Assembly: GCF_000219605.1 (NCBI RefSeq)
Contig: NC_015740.1
Location: 3,286,001-3,350,000 of the forward strand
Length of the DNA: 64,000 nucleotides
DNA from: Stutzerimonas stutzeri
GTDB lineage: Bacteria > Pseudomonadota > Gammaproteobacteria > Pseudomonadales > Pseudomonadaceae
Reading direction: 5' to 3'
Below the pieces are notes generated by a model. The model did no database searches, was not told the DNA's origin, and was given only the letters and a program-made list of their open reading frames with translations. Each line of letters opens with the position of its first letter. Position 1 is the first letter of the stretch. This document shows, piece after piece, positions 32,928-41,919 of the stretch. The translations under genes and the position numbers were made by a program.

Positions 32928-34754
32928 ATGAACGGCGATCTGCTTCTGGTCCTCGCCCTGCTGGCCGGCTGCGTCGGCCTGTTCGTGCTGAACAGGCCGC
33001 GCATGGACGTGGTCGCGCTGCTGGCCATGGTCGCCCTGCCCCTGACCGGCGTGCTCAGCGTGCAGGAGGCACTGGCCGGCTTCAGCGATCCGAGCGTGGT
33101 GCTGATCGCCGCACTGTTCGTCATCGGCGACGGCCTGGTACGCACCGGCATCGCCTACCGCCTGGGCGACTGGCTGATGCGCGCCGCGGGCAGCAGCGAA
33201 ACGCGCCTGCTGGTGCTGCTGATGCTGGCGGTCGCCGGGCTCGGCTCGGTGATGAGCTCCACCGGCGTGGTGGCCATCTTCATTCCCGTGGTGCTGGGTA
33301 TCGCCAACCGCATGAAGGTCTCGCCGCGGCGCCTGCTGATGCCGCTGGCCTTTGCCGGCCTCATCAGCGGCATGCTGACCCTGGTGGCGACGCCGCCGAA
33401 CCTGGTGGTCAACAGCGAACTGCGCCGCGCCGGCCTCGAGGGCTTCGCCTTCTTCGACTTCACGCCCATCGGCCTGGCGATCCTGCTGCTCGGGATTGGC
33501 TACATGCTGCTGGCGCGGCGCTGGCTCGGCTCCGACAAGCACGGCCCGGCCGTGGAACCGCGACACACCCTGGCCGATCTCGCGCGAGATTACCGGCTCG
33601 ACGAGCGCGAGCGACGCCTGCGCGTGCTGCCCGGCTCGATCCTGGCCAATCAGGCACTGGACGCCCTGCGGCTGCGCAGCGAGTACGGCATCAACGTGAT
33701 CGCCATCGAGCGCACGCACCGGTTTCGTAAGCAGCTGCTGATCGCCACCGGCAACACCGAACTCTTCGTCGGTGACGTGCTGCTGGTGGACCTGGCCAGC
33801 CCGGCCATCGGCCTGCTCGGTGCCTACCGCGAACTCGGTCTCGAGCCGCTGCAGCTGAGCACCTCCTACTATGCCGACCACGCCCGCGAGCTGGGCCTGG
33901 CGGAAGTGGCGCTGCCACCGGACTCGCGCCTGCCGGGCAAGACCATCCAGCAGCTGGGTTTTCGCAGCCGACACAAGCTCAACGTCGTCGGGCTGCGGCG
34001 CAATCGAGAGGCGCTGCAGGGTCTGCTGGTGGACGAGAAGCTAAAGCCGGCCGACACCCTGCTGGTTGCCGGCAGCTGGAAGCACATCCACCGCTTGCAG
34101 GGTCTGAGCCGCGACTTCCTGGTGCTGAGCCTGCCGGCGGAGGTGGACGACGTGGCGCCCGCGGCCAACCAGGCGCCATTCGCCCTGCTCGGCCTGGCGC
34201 TGATGGTCGCACTGATGGTCAGCGGCCTGGTGCCCAACGTGCTGGCGGCGCTGATCGGCTGTCTGGTCATGGGCCTGTTCCGCTGCATCGACATGGACAG
34301 CGCCTACAAGGCGATCCACTGGCAGAGCCTGGTGCTGATCGTCGGCATGCTGCCGTTCGCCCTCGCGCTGCAGAAGACCGGCGGCATCGCCCTCGCCACC
34401 TCGGGGCTGGTCGGTCTGCTCGGCGATGCCGGACCGCACGCGCTGCTCGCCTGCCTGTTCCTGCTCACCGCACTGATCGGCCTGTTCATCTCCAACACCG
34501 CCACCGCCGTGCTGATGGCGCCGGTGGCGCTGGCCACCGCCGAACAGCTGGGTGCCTCGCCGTACCCGTTCGCCATGATCGTCGCGCTCGCCGCCTCGGC
34601 CGCCTTCATGACGCCGATCTCCTCGCCGGTGAACACCCTGGTGCTCGGCCCGGGGCAGTACCGTTTCGGCGACTTCGTGCGCATCGGCGTGCCCTTCACC
34701 GTGCTGGTGATGACCGTCGCGGTGCTGCTGGTACCGCTGGTGTTTCCGCTCTGA
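32928..34754 (+). CDS. SLC13-family permease with two TrkA-C domains
   Basis: The 608-residue protein has membrane helices in residues 1-200. Two cytoplasmic RCK-C/TrkA-C-like domains follow, at about 210-290 (RLRVLPGSILANQALDALRLRSEYGINVIAIER) and 310-390 (LAEVALPPDSRLPGKTIQQLGFRSRHKLNVVGL). A second membrane half completes it. This is the SLC13/DASS-like architecture of sodium-coupled anion carriers, some of which move sulfate or dicarboxylates. The substrate is unknown. It shares a likely operon with the wHTH gene and sits near nhaD. Confidence 0.83.
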   Translation: MNGDLLLVLALLAGCVGLFVLNRPRMDVVALLAMVALPLTGVLSVQEALAGFSDPSVVLIAALFVIGDGLVRTGIAYRLGDWLMRAAGSSETRLLVLLMLAVAGLGSVMSSTGVVAIFIPVVLGIANRMKVSPRRLLMPLAFAGLISGMLTLVATPPNLVVNSELRRAGLEGFAFFDFTPIGLAILLLGIGYMLLARRWLGSDKHGPAVEPRHTLADLARDYRLDERERRLRVLPGSILANQALDALRLRSEYGINVIAIERTHRFRKQLLIATGNTELFVGDVLLVDLASPAIGLLGAYRELGLEPLQLSTSYYADHARELGLAEVALPPDSRLPGKTIQQLGFRSRHKLNVVGLRRNREALQGLLVDEKLKPADTLLVAGSWKHIHRLQGLSRDFLVLSLPAEVDDVAPAANQAPFALLGLALMVALMVSGLVPNVLAALIGCLVMGLFRCIDMDSAYKAIHWQSLVLIVGMLPFALALQKTGGIALATSGLVGLLGDAGPHALLACLFLLTALIGLFISNTATAVLMAPVALATAEQLGASPYPFAMIVALAASAAFMTPISSPVNTLVLGPGQYRFGDFVRIGVPFTVLVMTVAVLLVPLVFPL

Positions 34755-34851
34755 GACGGCATCACGCAGGGCGCCGTGACGCTCAATGTGCCATGGCGGG
34801 CAAGCGGCACAGTCGTTAAGCTCAGGACCTCATTCGAAAAAGAACAACTCC

Positions 34852-36021
34852 ATGCCTCAACGCGTCGCGCTGTTTCCGGTCCTGCTGGCCGGTGCCATTC
34901 TTTTGCTGGTCGTCCACGGCCTTGGCCGCTTCGTATACACCCCGCTGCTGCCCTGGCTGGTGGAAGACGGCCTGCTGACCGTGCAGGAAGGCGCCAGCAT
35001 CGCCAGCTGGAACTACCTCGGTTACCTGATCGGCGCGCTGCTCGCGGTGCGCTGGCACCGCGTCGCGCAGATCCGCCGCAGCCTGCCCTGGGCACTGGCG
35101 TTGCACGTGCTCAGCAGCCTGCTGCAGACCCAGGCCGAATCCGCCGATGCCCTCGCCGCGCTGCGCCTGGCCAACGGCATCAGCAATGGCCTGGTGTTCG
35201 TCCAGGCGCCCTCGCTGATCCTCGAGTGGCTGGCACGACAGCAACGCGTGTCGGCCAGCGGGCTGGTCTACCTCGGCGTTTGCGTCGGCCTGATCCTGTC
35301 CAGCCTGCTGGTCAGCCTGAGCGACGGTTACCTGCTGGGCGCCGATCGCTGGTGGCCGGCGGCGCTGCTGTCGATACCACTGGCCTGGTGGGGCTGGCGC
35401 CAGCTTTCGCGACTGGACCTGCCAACCGAGCAGGCCCCCGCCCCGTCCGCGACGGCGCCGAGTGGCAAGCTGCTCGACCGCGCCAGCACGCCTCTGTTTC
35501 TTTCCTACGCTGGCGCCGGGATGGGCTACATCCTGCCGATGACCTTTCTGCCCATGGTGGCGCGCCTGCAGGTGGAGCCCGGCGACTTTCTCATCGGCGG
35601 CAGCTGGCTGGTGGTGGCGCTGGCAACCCTGCCCTCGCCCTGGCTGTGGAACCGTCTGGGTGTGCGCCTGGGCGACGACATCGCCCTGCGCCTGAGCTAT
35701 CTGACCCAGCTGCTCGGCGTGCTGGCCGCTCTGCTGTTGCCGGGGGCCGTCGGCATCCTGCTGTGTGCGGTGCTGGTCGGCGGTACCTTCCTCGGCACCG
35801 TGCTGCTGACCCAGCGCCTGGCCCGCGCGCTGCAGCCGCATCAGGGCCCACGCCTGTCGGCGGCACTGATCGCGCTGTACGGCCTGACCCAACTGGCCGC
35901 GCCCTGGCTGACCAGCATCTGGATGGGCATGGGCGGCAGCCTGCACAGCGCCTTCTGGCTTGGCGCCGGCGCGCTGCTCTGGGGGCTGCTGTGGATGCTG
36001 ATGGTGCCGCGCCGGCACTAG
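34852..36021 (+). CDS. YbfB/YjiJ-family MFS transporter
   Basis: This 389-residue, 12-helix carrier begins MPQRVALFPVLLAGAILLLVVHGLGRFVYTPLLPWL; the G-x-GRFVYTP-x-LP pattern is typical of the YbfB/YjiJ family. The earlier in-frame ATG would add a hydrophilic leader. It is a separate unit after the permease. The substrate is unknown. Confidence 0.82.
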   Translation: MPQRVALFPVLLAGAILLLVVHGLGRFVYTPLLPWLVEDGLLTVQEGASIASWNYLGYLIGALLAVRWHRVAQIRRSLPWALALHVLSSLLQTQAESADALAALRLANGISNGLVFVQAPSLILEWLARQQRVSASGLVYLGVCVGLILSSLLVSLSDGYLLGADRWWPAALLSIPLAWWGWRQLSRLDLPTEQAPAPSATAPSGKLLDRASTPLFLSYAGAGMGYILPMTFLPMVARLQVEPGDFLIGGSWLVVALATLPSPWLWNRLGVRLGDDIALRLSYLTQLLGVLAALLLPGAVGILLCAVLVGGTFLGTVLLTQRLARALQPHQGPRLSAALIALYGLTQLAAPWLTSIWMGMGGSLHSAFWLGAGALLWGLLWMLMVPRRH

Positions 36022-36078
36022 CCAGCCGAGGCGGTTGTGGGACAATGCGCGCCCAGCCGCCAACCTCCAGTCGACCCG

Positions 36079-37062
36079 ATGCCACGCAAAACCTCGTCCC
36101 AGCCGCGCCCTGCCGAACCGAAGGCCGTGCTGCATCCACGCAACCGCCACAGCGGCCGCTACGACTTTCCCAAGCTGATCGCCGCCTGCCCGGAGCTGGG
36201 CGAGTACGTCATCCTCAATCCCTACGGCAAGCAGAGCATCGACTTCGCCAATCCGGATGCGGTAAGGGTGTTCAACCGCGCACTGCTGCGGCAGTTCTAC
36301 GGTATTCAGCACTGGGACATTCCTGCCGGCTACCTCTGCCCGCCGGTGCCGGGGCGGGCGGATTACCTGCACGGCCTGGCCGACCTGCTGGCCGCCGATA
36401 ACGCCGGCGTCATCCCGCGCGGGGCCGCGGTCCGGGTGCTCGATATCGGCACCGGCGCCAACTGCATCTACCCGCTGATCGGCCATCGCGAATATGGCTG
36501 GCGCTTCACTGGCAGCGACATCGACGCCACGGCGCTGGCCTCGGCGCGCACCATCGTCGCGGCCAACAGGCTAGACAAGGCCATCGAGTTGCGCCGGCAG
36601 GACACCTCGACGCAGCTCTTCAAGGGCATCCTGGCGGCGGACGAGCGCTTCGAGTTGACCCTGTGCAATCCGCCATTCCACGCCTCGCAGGCCGAGGCTG
36701 CCAGCGGCAGTCAGCGCAAGTGGCGCAATCTTGGCAAGCTGGACCCGAGCCGCAAGCTGCCGAAGCTGAACTTCGGCGGCCAGGCGGCAGAGCTCTGGTG
36801 CGAGGGTGGCGAGGCGGCATTCGTCGCGCGCATGGCGGACGAGAGCGTGGCGTTCGCCAAGCAGGTCTACCGGTTCAGTACGCTGGTATCGAAGGGTGGC
36901 AACGTGGCACCGCTGATGGCGCGCTTGCAACGCCTGGGTGCGCTGCAGGTTCAGGCGCTGGATATGGCCCAGGGGCAGAAGAAAAGTCGCTTCGTCACCT
37001 GGACCTTTCTCGATGCAGCCGAGCAGGCTGCCTGGCGCACCGAGCGCTGGCCGCGGTCCTGA
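36079..37062 (+). CDS. rlmF: 23S rRNA (adenine1618-N6)-methyltransferase RlmF
   Basis: RlmF methylates A1618 of 23S rRNA. The 327-residue protein starts [30 protein letters not shown]. It has the SAM site [16 protein letters not shown] and the N6-adenine catalytic motif LCNPPFHAS. It also has the C-terminal [10 protein letters not shown]. An upstream in-frame ATG is not needed. A GC-rich hairpin covers its stop codon. Confidence 0.94.
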   Translation: MPRKTSSQPRPAEPKAVLHPRNRHSGRYDFPKLIAACPELGEYVILNPYGKQSIDFANPDAVRVFNRALLRQFYGIQHWDIPAGYLCPPVPGRADYLHGLADLLAADNAGVIPRGAAVRVLDIGTGANCIYPLIGHREYGWRFTGSDIDATALASARTIVAANRLDKAIELRRQDTSTQLFKGILAADERFELTLCNPPFHASQAEAASGSQRKWRNLGKLDPSRKLPKLNFGGQAAELWCEGGEAAFVARMADESVAFAKQVYRFSTLVSKGGNVAPLMARLQRLGALQVQALDMAQGQKKSRFVTWTFLDAAEQAAWRTERWPRS

Positions 37063-37070
37063 ACCGCGGC
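37050..37070 (+). terminator. Hairpin spanning the rlmF stop
   Basis: GCCGCGGT pairs with ACCGCGGC around CCTGA, which includes the rlmF stop. No T-run follows. The next gene is convergent. Confidence 0.35.
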
Positions 37071-37092
37071 GACGCTCAACGCCGTAGATGCA

Positions 37093-37284
37093 TCAGACGG
37101 CAATGTCCCAGACCTGGCGGTCTTTGAGCGCCAGCGTACGGATGTAGCGCGGCTCGCCGTTGATCTCTTCCAGTTCGGTCATCCCGGCCAGCTCGCCCAC
37201 CACGCGGTATCGCTTGCCGACGCGCTTGTCCTTCAGCGGATAGAGCTTGGCGATTTGCTGGGCGAGTTCGGTGAGAGTGGACAT
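37093..37284 (-). CDS. Hypothetical 63-residue protein
   Basis: This charged soluble protein begins MSTLTELAQQIAKLYPLKDKRVGKRYRVVGE and ends RQVWDIAV. The sequence suggests a small beta-rich fold, with no cysteines and no signal peptide. Codon use is normal for the region. It is convergent with rlmF and has about 310 bp of empty DNA upstream. I do not recognise the family. Confidence 0.6.
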   Translation of the reverse strand: MSTLTELAQQIAKLYPLKDKRVGKRYRVVGELAGMTELEEINGEPRYIRTLALKDRQVWDIAV

Positions 37285-37597
37285 CGGTTATTGCTCCATT
37301 GACTGCGTGCGGCAGGTATTTACCAACTGTTGATGACGGTTATGCGACAGCCGTGCCTGAAATCAGGGGACCCGGACAGTCACGTGTTAGTGGGCGTGCA
37401 CGCACAAATGCCGATAGCTTGCTGCTAAGAACCGGCGATTTGTTCTTAACTTCTTCTACGCCGCTTCGTCTTTGAGCAGTGAACGGCCAATTGATTCCCT
37501 GCTTGCCGTACCGTTTGGCGGCCGTTGCGGTGCCAGACTGCGGGAGCGGAAGAAGAAAACGGATCGAACGAGGAAACCGGCGGCACTGCCGCCAGGC
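37285..37597. other. Intergenic stretch with no clear gene
   Basis: 313 bp between the 63-residue gene and the 40-residue peptide gene. A CGGCGGCA/TGCCGCCA-type hairpin near 37578-37595 may end the MFS-peptide transcript. An AACGGCC/GGCCGTT repeat near 37480-37526 is also present. The promoter of the 63-residue gene must lie here. I see no further feature. Confidence 0.4.
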
Positions 37598-37720
37598 TCA
37601 GCAGGTGCCCAGGCCCAGCTGCAGCAGCGCCAGGCCACCGCGCTGCCAGCCCCACCAGGCGAGCAGCGCCAGCGCGCCCAGTAGCAGGGCACCCGCCGCG
37701 CCGAGCCACAGGCGACGCAT
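37598..37720 (-). CDS. 40-residue hydrophobic peptide coupled to an MFS carrier
   Basis: Its ATG overlaps the MFS stop as ATGA, so it is almost certainly translationally coupled. The peptide begins MRRLWLGAAGALLLGALALL. It has one predicted membrane helix (about residues 5-22) with basic residues before it (positive-inside), then a WWGWQRGG turn and a Leu-rich tail ending in GTC. It is below the size that automatic callers usually keep. It could be an accessory subunit of the carrier, but that is inferred from position only. Confidence 0.6.
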   Translation of the reverse strand: MRRLWLGAAGALLLGALALLAWWGWQRGGLALLQLGLGTC

Positions 37721-38931
37721 CAGTTGGCCTGTGCCGCGCGCAACCTATCCACCGGCTGCTCGCGAATCGGCCAGTTGAGCACCGCGGCGATCAGGCTGAG
37801 GGCGATCGCGATCTGCCAGACCAGGTCATAGCTGCCGGTACGGTCGTACAGCCAACCGCCCAGCCAACCGCCGAAGAACGAGCCCAGCTGATGGAACAGG
37901 AAGGCGATGCCACCGAGCATGGACAGGTTGCGCACGCCGAACATGGTAGCCACCGTGCCGTTGGTGAGCGGCACCGTGGACAGCCAGAGCAGCCCCATGA
38001 CGATGCCGAACGCATAGGCGCTCCACACGCTCAGCGGCATCAGCAGGAAGATGCTGATCACCACCCCGCGGATCAGGTACAGCCCGGCAAGCAGCTTCGG
38101 CTTGGAGTAGCAGCTGCCGAGCCAGCCGGCGGTGTAGGTGCCTACCACGTTGAACAGCCCGACCAGCGCCAGCACGGTGGTGCCGACCTGCGCCGGCAGG
38201 TGCTGGTCGACCAGATAGGCCGGCAGGTGCAAACCGATGAACACCACCTGAAACCCGCAGACGAAGAAACCCAGCGCCAGCAGGCGGAACCCCGAATGAC
38301 CGACCGCTTCGCGCAGCGCCTCACCCAGCGACTGCTGCGTTCCGGCCGCCGCCGGCGCCTGAGCGGGGCTGCGCATCATGCCGGCGAGCGGCACGATCAA
38401 GGCGACCAGCAAGGCCAGCGCCAGCAATGCCGAGGACCAGCCCAGCCATTCGATCAGCCCCAGGCTACCCGGCAGCATGATGAACTGGCCGAAGGAGCCG
38501 GCCGCACTGGCGATACCCATCGCCATGCTGCGCTTCTCTGGCGGCACCGCGCGGCCGACAGCGCCGAGAATCACGGAAAACGAGGTACCCGACAGGCCCA
38601 GGCCGATCAGCAGTCCGGCGCTGAGGGTCAGCGTCGCTGGGGAATCGGACACCGCCATCAGCGCCAGCCCCACCGCATAGAGAATGCCGCCGATGAGCAC
38701 GGCACGTGCGACGCCGAAGCGATCGGCCAGCGCACCGGTCACCGGCTGCACCAGCCCCCAGATCAGGTTCTGCACAGCAATGGCGAAGGCGAACACTTCC
38801 CGCCCCCAGCCGAACTCAGCACTCATCGGCGGCAGGAACAGGCCGAAGCCATGCCGCACCCCGAGGGAAATGGCGAGGATCAGCGAACCACCGGCGAGTA
38901 TCCAGGCAGCATTGCGCCATGCAGCAGTCAT
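37720..38931 (-). CDS. MFS transporter
   Basis: This 403-residue, 12-helix carrier begins MTAAWRNAAWILAGGSLILAISLGVRHGFGLFLPPMSAEFGW, a start seen in the oxalate/formate-type and monocarboxylate-type MFS groups. The frame stays open upstream for 269 codons into the UbiA gene on the same strand, but that is not credible coding. It is coupled to the 40-residue peptide downstream. The substrate is unknown. Confidence 0.85.
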   Translation of the reverse strand: MTAAWRNAAWILAGGSLILAISLGVRHGFGLFLPPMSAEFGWGREVFAFAIAVQNLIWGLVQPVTGALADRFGVARAVLIGGILYAVGLALMAVSDSPATLTLSAGLLIGLGLSGTSFSVILGAVGRAVPPEKRSMAMGIASAAGSFGQFIMLPGSLGLIEWLGWSSALLALALLVALIVPLAGMMRSPAQAPAAAGTQQSLGEALREAVGHSGFRLLALGFFVCGFQVVFIGLHLPAYLVDQHLPAQVGTTVLALVGLFNVVGTYTAGWLGSCYSKPKLLAGLYLIRGVVISIFLLMPLSVWSAYAFGIVMGLLWLSTVPLTNGTVATMFGVRNLSMLGGIAFLFHQLGSFFGGWLGGWLYDRTGSYDLVWQIAIALSLIAAVLNWPIREQPVDRLRAAQAN

Positions 38932-39032
38932 AGAAACGTACCCTGTTGAGAGGGCAGCCAGTCTACTCGCGGCGGCTACCCTTCCGGCAAGCCCGATTTG
39001 CCTCGGGCCGCCGCATGCCGCCTGGTTTGGCG

Positions 39033-39926
39033 TTAGAGGATCGTCAGTCCCAGCGCCATCAGCAGCGGTGTCGCGACGCTGATGGCCGCGTTCAGCCCCA
39101 GGGCAGGCAACAGTCGCTGCGGCCGGTGCCACAGCAGCCATGTCGCGCGCAAAGCCAGCGGCAGACAGAGCAGCCCCAGACCGGCGCCGGAAATCTCGGC
39201 CTGATAGAGCGCCAGCAGCAACGCGCCGTAGGCCAGCAGCCATTGGCCGATGACCACCCACAGCGCTCCGTCGCAGCCAAGCCGCATCGGCAGGGTACGC
39301 CGGCCCACCGCCCGATCCGCCTCGACGTCCGGAAACTGGGCGAGCAGCAGCAGGTTGTTGCACAACAGCAGCGGCGTCAGGGTCAGCCACAGATCGCCTG
39401 CGCTCGGCGGGCCGGCCAGGGCGATGCGCGTCCCCAGGACCATCAGGGCGAAGCCCAGCCCAGGGGCGAACAGACAGAGCCAGGGGTGCCGTGTCAGCCA
39501 GGGCGTGTAGCCAACCACCAGCAGCAGGCCGACCACTCCGAGCGGCGCCAGGCTGCTCAGCAGCTGTGGCTTGCGCAAGAGGAAGAACAGCCCGATCAGC
39601 ACGCAGAACAGCAGACAGCCGAGCCCGAGCAGCAGTGTGCGACGCAGCAGGTGCGGCAGGACCACGAGCGTGCCGCTGCCGCCGCTGAACGCGGTGCGAC
39701 GGGTTTGCAGATCCAGCCCGCTGCGGTAGTCGCCCCACTCGTTGAGGGCATTGACCGCCACATGCGCGGCCAGGGCGCCGAGCAGCACCAGCACGGCTTC
39801 GCCGATCACCAGTTCCCCGCCGGGCGCACTTGCCGCCAGGGCGATGCCGAGCGCCACGCAGCTCAGCGTCAGGAGGAGGAAACGCCCACGCGCGACGCCC
39901 AACCAGGCCAGGAATTCATTGTTCAC
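39033..39926 (-). CDS. UbiA-family prenyltransferase
   Basis: The 297-residue membrane protein has the first Asp-rich motif NALNEWGDYRSGLD (residues 59-72) and the second DVEADRAVGRRTLPMRLG (near 205), both needed to bind the prenyl diphosphate and Mg. It has about eight helices. It resembles MenA-like 1,4-dihydroxy-2-naphthoate prenyltransferases. No menaquinone genes are nearby, so the acceptor is open. It lies 101 bp upstream of the MFS gene on the same strand. Confidence 0.82.
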   Translation of the reverse strand: MNNEFLAWLGVARGRFLLLTLSCVALGIALAASAPGGELVIGEAVLVLLGALAAHVAVNALNEWGDYRSGLDLQTRRTAFSGGSGTLVVLPHLLRRTLLLGLGCLLFCVLIGLFFLLRKPQLLSSLAPLGVVGLLLVVGYTPWLTRHPWLCLFAPGLGFALMVLGTRIALAGPPSAGDLWLTLTPLLLCNNLLLLAQFPDVEADRAVGRRTLPMRLGCDGALWVVIGQWLLAYGALLLALYQAEISGAGLGLLCLPLALRATWLLWHRPQRLLPALGLNAAISVATPLLMALGLTIL

Positions 39927-40085
39927 ATGCCGTACCTCGCAAAGCCGATGCAGTCAGCAGGCTAGCGCTGCATGCGGTCCCCGACATTGATCCGTGTCCG
40001 CTACCCTGAGCAGAACCGACAAGCGCTCATGCCCGTGCTCTCGGGTAAACTGCCGCTCCTGTTGCATTCAGCCCGCGAGTTCGCC

Positions 40086-41093
40086 ATGCCCATCCGTCAC
40101 TGCATCGTCCACCTGATCGAGAAAAAACCGGACGGCACACCTGCCGTTCTCCACGCCCGCGATTCGGAGCTGGGCGAATCGCAGGCCATGGAGAACCTGC
40201 TGGCGGACCTCAACGAAAGCTACAACGCCAAGCAGGGCAAGGCCTGGGGCTTCTTTCACGGCGAATCCGGCGCCTATCCGTTCAGCGGCTGGCTGGCGCA
40301 ATACATGGAAGGCAGTCAGGACTTCACCGCCTTCAGCCGCCAGGCCGTGGAACACCTGCAGAAGCTGATGGAAGAGTCCAATCTGTCCACCGGTGGTCAC
40401 GTGCTGTTCGCCCACTACCAGCAGGGCATGACCGACTACCTGGCCATCGCCCTGCTGCATCACAGCGAAGGCGTGACGGTGACCGAGTCGCTGGATGTGG
40501 CGCCAGCCAAGCATCTGGACCTGGGCCAGCTGCATCTGGCAGCCCGCATCAATATCTCCGAGTGGCAGAACAACAAGCAGTCGAAGCAGTACATCTCCTT
40601 CATCAAGGGCAAGAACGGCAAGAAGGTCTCCGAGTACTTCCGCGATTTCATCGGCTGCCAGGAGGGCGTCGATGCCCCCGGCGAGACGCGCACCCTGCTC
40701 AAGGCGTTCAGCGACTACGTGGAGAGCGAGGACCTGCCGGAGGAGCAGGCCCGCGAAAAGACCTCGGCATTGGTGGACTACGCCAGCACCCAGGCCAAGC
40801 TCGGCGAGCCGATCACCCTCGAGGAACTGTCCGGGGTGATCGACGAGGACCGCCCGCGGGCCTTCTACGAGCACATCCGTAACAAGGATTACGGTCTGTC
40901 GCCGGAGATCCCGCCGGACAAGCGCACCCTCAACCAGTTCCGCCGCTTCACCGGCCGCGCCGAAGGGTTGTCGATCAGCTTCGAATCGCACCTGCTGGGC
41001 TCGAAGATCGAATACGACGAGGACCGCGACATGCTGATCATTCGCCAGCTGCCCACCCAGCTCAAGGATCAGCTCAAGCGCCGCAAGGACTGA
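40086..41093 (+). CDS. ndpA: Nucleoid-associated protein NdpA/YejK family
   Basis: The 335-residue protein starts [29 protein letters not shown] and contains [15 protein letters not shown] and [22 protein letters not shown], which mark the NdpA (YejK, 37-kDa nucleoid protein) family. It binds DNA non-specifically. The upstream frame carries a further 38 codons that lack support. It is followed after 7 bp by PPK2, a suggestive linkage of nucleoid and polyphosphate functions. Confidence 0.92.
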   Translation: MPIRHCIVHLIEKKPDGTPAVLHARDSELGESQAMENLLADLNESYNAKQGKAWGFFHGESGAYPFSGWLAQYMEGSQDFTAFSRQAVEHLQKLMEESNLSTGGHVLFAHYQQGMTDYLAIALLHHSEGVTVTESLDVAPAKHLDLGQLHLAARINISEWQNNKQSKQYISFIKGKNGKKVSEYFRDFIGCQEGVDAPGETRTLLKAFSDYVESEDLPEEQAREKTSALVDYASTQAKLGEPITLEELSGVIDEDRPRAFYEHIRNKDYGLSPEIPPDKRTLNQFRRFTGRAEGLSISFESHLLGSKIEYDEDRDMLIIRQLPTQLKDQLKRRKD

Positions 41094-41100
41094 ACCCACC

Positions 41101-41919
41101 ATGCGCCTGCCGGACAGCCTGCTCGATGACTGCCTGTGCGACCCCAGCGCCCCGCTGGGGCATGATCCGGCGCGGGACTACGGGCTGGGCAAGCCGCAGG
41201 CACAGACACAGCTGGCCGGGCTGAAGGAGTGGCTGCGCGAGCAGCAGAGCATGCTCATGGCCAATCGTCAGGACGCCCTGCTGCTCGTCCTGCAGGGCCC
41301 CGACTGCGCAGGCAAGAACGGCGTGGTGCGCCGCGTGCTCGCCGGCCTCGACCCGCTCGGGATGTCGGCCATCGGTTTCCAGGCACCGACTCCGGACGAG
41401 CGCCGCGAGGGGTTTCTCCAGCGTTACCGCGAGCGCCTGCCGGCCCCTGGCACGCTGGGCGTGTTCAACCGCAGCTACTACGAGGCGCTGGTCAGCGATG
41501 TGCGTGACGGCCTGTGCGCGGTGGCGGACCTGCCGCAACGCTACGGAGCGATCGCCGAGTTCGAACAGCGGATGCACGCGCAACGGATTCACCCCCTCAA
41601 GTGCTACCTGCAGCTCTCGCTCGGCGAGCAGAAGCGGCGGCTGCATCGCCGTCTGGATCATCCGGAAAAGCGCTGGAAACTGACCCTGGGCGATCTGCGC
41701 GACCATCGCCACTTCGCCGATCACCAGGCGCAATGGGCCGAGGTGCTGGGGCGCACCCACCGCGACGCGGCGCCCTGGTACGTGATTCCTGCCGATCATC
41801 GCTGGCTGCGCGACCTTATCGTCGCCAGCCTGCTGGCCCGTGAGTTCGAACGCCTGGCGCTGAGCTGGCCGAGCCGCCCGGCGCCGTTCAGCCATGCAGA
41901 CCTGGACGGCACACCATGA
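41101..41919 (+). CDS. ppk2: Polyphosphate kinase 2 family protein
   Basis: PPK2 enzymes phosphorylate nucleotides with polyphosphate. The 272-residue single-domain protein has a Walker A GPDCAGKNG (residues 66-74, K72), a Walker B-region FNRSYYEALV (122-131) and the lid block RRLDHPEKRWKL (183-194). The length and HPEKRWK lid fit the single-domain class I/III proteins. Two positions differ from what is common: N73 instead of Asp after GK, and Y126 where His or Trp is usual. Its stop overlaps the next gene as ATGA. Confidence 0.88.
   Translation: MRLPDSLLDDCLCDPSAPLGHDPARDYGLGKPQAQTQLAGLKEWLREQQSMLMANRQDALLLVLQGPDCAGKNGVVRRVLAGLDPLGMSAIGFQAPTPDERREGFLQRYRERLPAPGTLGVFNRSYYEALVSDVRDGLCAVADLPQRYGAIAEFEQRMHAQRIHPLKCYLQLSLGEQKRRLHRRLDHPEKRWKLTLGDLRDHRHFADHQAQWAEVLGRTHRDAAPWYVIPADHRWLRDLIVASLLAREFERLALSWPSRPAPFSHADLDGTP

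Noticed and set aside
38932..39738. Upstream extension of the MFS frame
   Set aside because: The frame stays open into the UbiA gene on the same strand, but the 403-residue start at 38931 fits the family and the extension has no domain.
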